Source: Frigidibacter sp. SD6-1
GTDB lineage: Bacteria > Pseudomonadota > Alphaproteobacteria > Rhodobacterales > Rhodobacteraceae
Assembly (NCBI RefSeq): GCF_030143255.1
Contig: NZ_JARJNR010000004.1
Span: 186,001 to 250,000 of the forward strand
Direction of reading: 5' to 3'
DNA length: 64,000 nucleotides
Of the stretch, positions 62,376 to 64,000 are shown one piece after another; within the stretch, counting starts at the first letter, position 1, and each line of letters opens with the position of its first letter. The notes under the pieces are model-generated. The model was not told the DNA's origin and did not search any database. It was given only the letters and a program-made list of their open reading frames with translations. A program made the translations under genes and the position numbers.

Positions 62376-64000
62376 ATGCTCCGCACGCTCGATATCCGCG
62401 ACATGCTCTTGATCGACCGGTTGGACCTGGAGTTCCGGCCCGGTCTCAACGTGCTGACCGGCGAGACGGGGGCGGGCAAGTCGATCCTTCTCGATTGTCT
62501 GGGCTTCGTGCTGGGCTGGAAGGGCCGCGCCGATCTGGTGCGGCAGGGGGCGGCGCAGGGCGAGGTGACGGCGGTCTTCGATCTGCCCGAGGGCCACGCC
62601 GCGCGCGCCGTTCTGTCCGGCGCGGGCATCGAAGCCGGGGACGAGCTGATCCTGCGGCGGGTGGTCACCGCCGAAGGGCGGCGCACCGCCTTCGTGAACG
62701 ACCGGCGGACGACCGCAGAAGTGCTTCGCGACCTCTCGGACTGTCTGATCGAGCTTCATGGCCAGCATGACGACCGCGGCCTTCTGAACCCCCGCGGCCA
62801 TCGCCAGATGCTCGACCTCTTCGCGGGCGCCGACACGGGCGCCGTGCGTGCCGCATGGGCGGCGATGCAGGCCGCCCGCGAGGCGCTGGCCGGGGCCGAG
62901 GCCGGGGCAGCGGCCCTGAAGGCCGAGGAAGACTATCTGCGCCATGCGGTGGCCGAGCTTGACCGGCTGAACCCTGAGCCGGGCGAGGAGGCTGATCTCG
63001 ATAGCCGCCGCCGCATGATGCAGGCCGGGCAGCGCATCCGCGAGGATATCGCGCGTGCTGCGCAGGCCTTGGGCCCCGAGGGCGCCGAGGGGCTTCTGGC
63101 CGATGCCGGTCGCTGGCTGGAAGGCGCGGCGGACAAGGCCGAAGGCAGGCTTGACGCCGCACTTGCGGCGCTTGGCCGGGCGGTCACCGAGCTGGGCGAG
63201 GCCACGCAGGGTGTCGACGATTGCCTCGAGGCGCTCACCTGGGACCCGGCAGAGATGGAGCGGGTGGAGGAGCGCCTTTTCGCCATCCGGGCGCTTGCGC
63301 GCAAGCATGGCGTCCTGGCCGACGATCTGGGCGCTTTCGCGGAAGAGATGCGCGGCAAGCTTGAGCGGCTCGACGGGGCCACGGGCAATCTCAAGGCACT
63401 TGGCCTTGCCGTGAAGGCCACCGAGAATGCCTATGAGGCGGCGGCCAATGGCCTGTCGGCCACGCGCGGCAAGGCGGCAGGGGCGCTCGACACGGCAATC
63501 GCCGCAGAACTGGCGCCCTTGAAGATGGAACGCGCGCATTTCGAAACCCGCATCACCGCCGCCGATCCGGGGCCGGAGGGGCGCGATCAGGTGGAATTCA
63601 CCGTCGCCACCAACCCTGGCGCCCCGGCTGGTGCCCTGAACCGCATTGCGTCCGGGGGCGAACTGTCGCGCTTCCTCCTCGCGCTCAAGGTCGCGCTCGC
63701 GCGCGGCGGCGAGGCACTGACGATGATCTTCGACGAGATCGACCGGGGCGTGGGCGGCGCCACCGCAGATGCCGTCGGCCGACGCCTCGCCCGGCTGGCC
63801 GAGGGCGCGCAGATTCTCGTCGTCACGCACAGCCCCCAGGTGGCCGCGCGCGGCGCCCATCACTGGCGGGTGGAAAAGCGGGTCTCGGGGCAGATGGCCA
63901 CATCGACAGTCCTGTCGCTTTCCCAAGAGGAGCGTGTGGCGGAACTCGCCCGCATGCTGGCGGGCGAAAAAGTCACCGACGCGGCGCGCGACGCCGCCCG
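62376..64000 (+). CDS. recN: DNA repair protein RecN (3' end outside window)
   Basis: SMC-like ATPase acting in recombinational repair of double-strand breaks. ATG 62376 follows GAGGGACGG. Walker A is GETGAGKS at residues 29-36, CLIELHGQHD follows, then a coiled-coil region, the ABC signature NRIASGGELSRFLLALK and Walker B LTMIFDEIDRGVGGATADAVG, and VVTHSPQVAA. The open frame of 541 codons runs off the window end; a usual RecN has about 550 residues, so only a few residues are missing. Confidence 0.96.
   Translation, partial: MLRTLDIRDMLLIDRLDLEFRPGLNVLTGETGAGKSILLDCLGFVLGWKGRADLVRQGAAQGEVTAVFDLPEGHAARAVLSGAGIEAGDELILRRVVTAEGRRTAFVNDRRTTAEVLRDLSDCLIELHGQHDDRGLLNPRGHRQMLDLFAGADTGAVRAAWAAMQAAREALAGAEAGAAALKAEEDYLRHAVAELDRLNPEPGEEADLDSRRRMMQAGQRIREDIARAAQALGPEGAEGLLADAGRWLEGAADKAEGRLDAALAALGRAVTELGEATQGVDDCLEALTWDPAEMERVEERLFAIRALARKHGVLADDLGAFAEEMRGKLERLDGATGNLKALGLAVKATENAYEAAANGLSATRGKAAGALDTAIAAELAPLKMERAHFETRITAADPGPEGRDQVEFTVATNPGAPAGALNRIASGGELSRFLLALKVALARGGEALTMIFDEIDRGVGGATADAVGRRLARLAEGAQILVVTHSPQVAARGAHHWRVEKRVSGQMATSTVLSLSQEERVAELARMLAGEKVTDAARDAA

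Overview
The window is a G+C-rich, gene-dense alphaproteobacterial chromosome segment. The gene content and order point to the Rhodobacterales (Rhodobacteraceae): a dcw cluster running murD-ftsW-murG-murC-(DUF2484 x2)-murB-ddl-ftsQ-ftsA-ftsZ followed by lpxC, bamD and recN; a cys operon with DUF2849 and DUF934 partners; single-chain methylmalonyl-CoA mutase; and PuuD urate hydroxylase. The genus cannot be fixed from sequence alone. I found no rRNA, tRNA, CRISPR array, integrase or transposase. The only stretch longer than 300 bases without an intact conserved gene is 31311-32819.

Layout. 1-10 kb: methylmalonyl-CoA mutase, NhaA antiporter (convergent), a VOC protein/acetyltransferase pair, a TerB-DnaJ chaperone, a nuclease-fold protein, nucleoside hydrolase, a degenerate sulfotransferase-like protein and an orphan ferric-iron binding protein. 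10-19 kb: a glycosyltransferase, an OmpA protein with a very long Pro/Glu/Ala tether, small DUF proteins, an ArsR/SRPBCC pair, a secreted protein of unknown function, RlmJ and a SulP transporter without STAS domain. 19-25 kb: infC (apparent ATA start), an Ala/Glu/Lys-rich membrane-anchored helix, ferredoxin-NADP reductase, and the assimilatory sulfate-reduction operon DUF2849-cysI-cysH-DUF934 with a divergent Lrp-type regulator.

25-31 kb: tpiA-EamA-P450 in one apparent transcription unit, divergent from ptsP (nitrogen PTS enzyme I), then a YghU-type glutathione transferase. 31.3-32.8 kb is a scar of an RHS polymorphic-toxin gene: two copies of the same 264-bp core segment, one carrying a variable C-terminal tip and followed by a small, lower-G+C two-helix membrane ORF that resembles an immunity gene. 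This is the most accessory-like piece of the window. 32.8-40.8 kb is a complete histidine utilisation locus (hutI-hutH-hutG-hutU one way; hutF, hutD, hutC), using the HutF/HutG route that yields formate and glutamate, with a perfect 14-bp palindrome as candidate HutC operator.

40.8-47.6 kb: three LysR regulators, each next to a metabolic gene (PhyH dioxygenase, PuuD, and a small cupin whose metal-ligand spacing resembles the DMSP lyase DddW), plus aldose 1-epimerase. 47.7-64 kb: peptidoglycan and cell-division cluster, ending with outer-membrane biogenesis (lpxC, bamD) and recN, which runs off the window a few codons before its expected end.

Recurring intergenic structures are a feature of the window: two double-palindrome modules at convergent gene ends (6.8 and 20.3 kb) and two copies of a GC-rich repeat ending in GTATTTC (25.0 and 39.5 kb).
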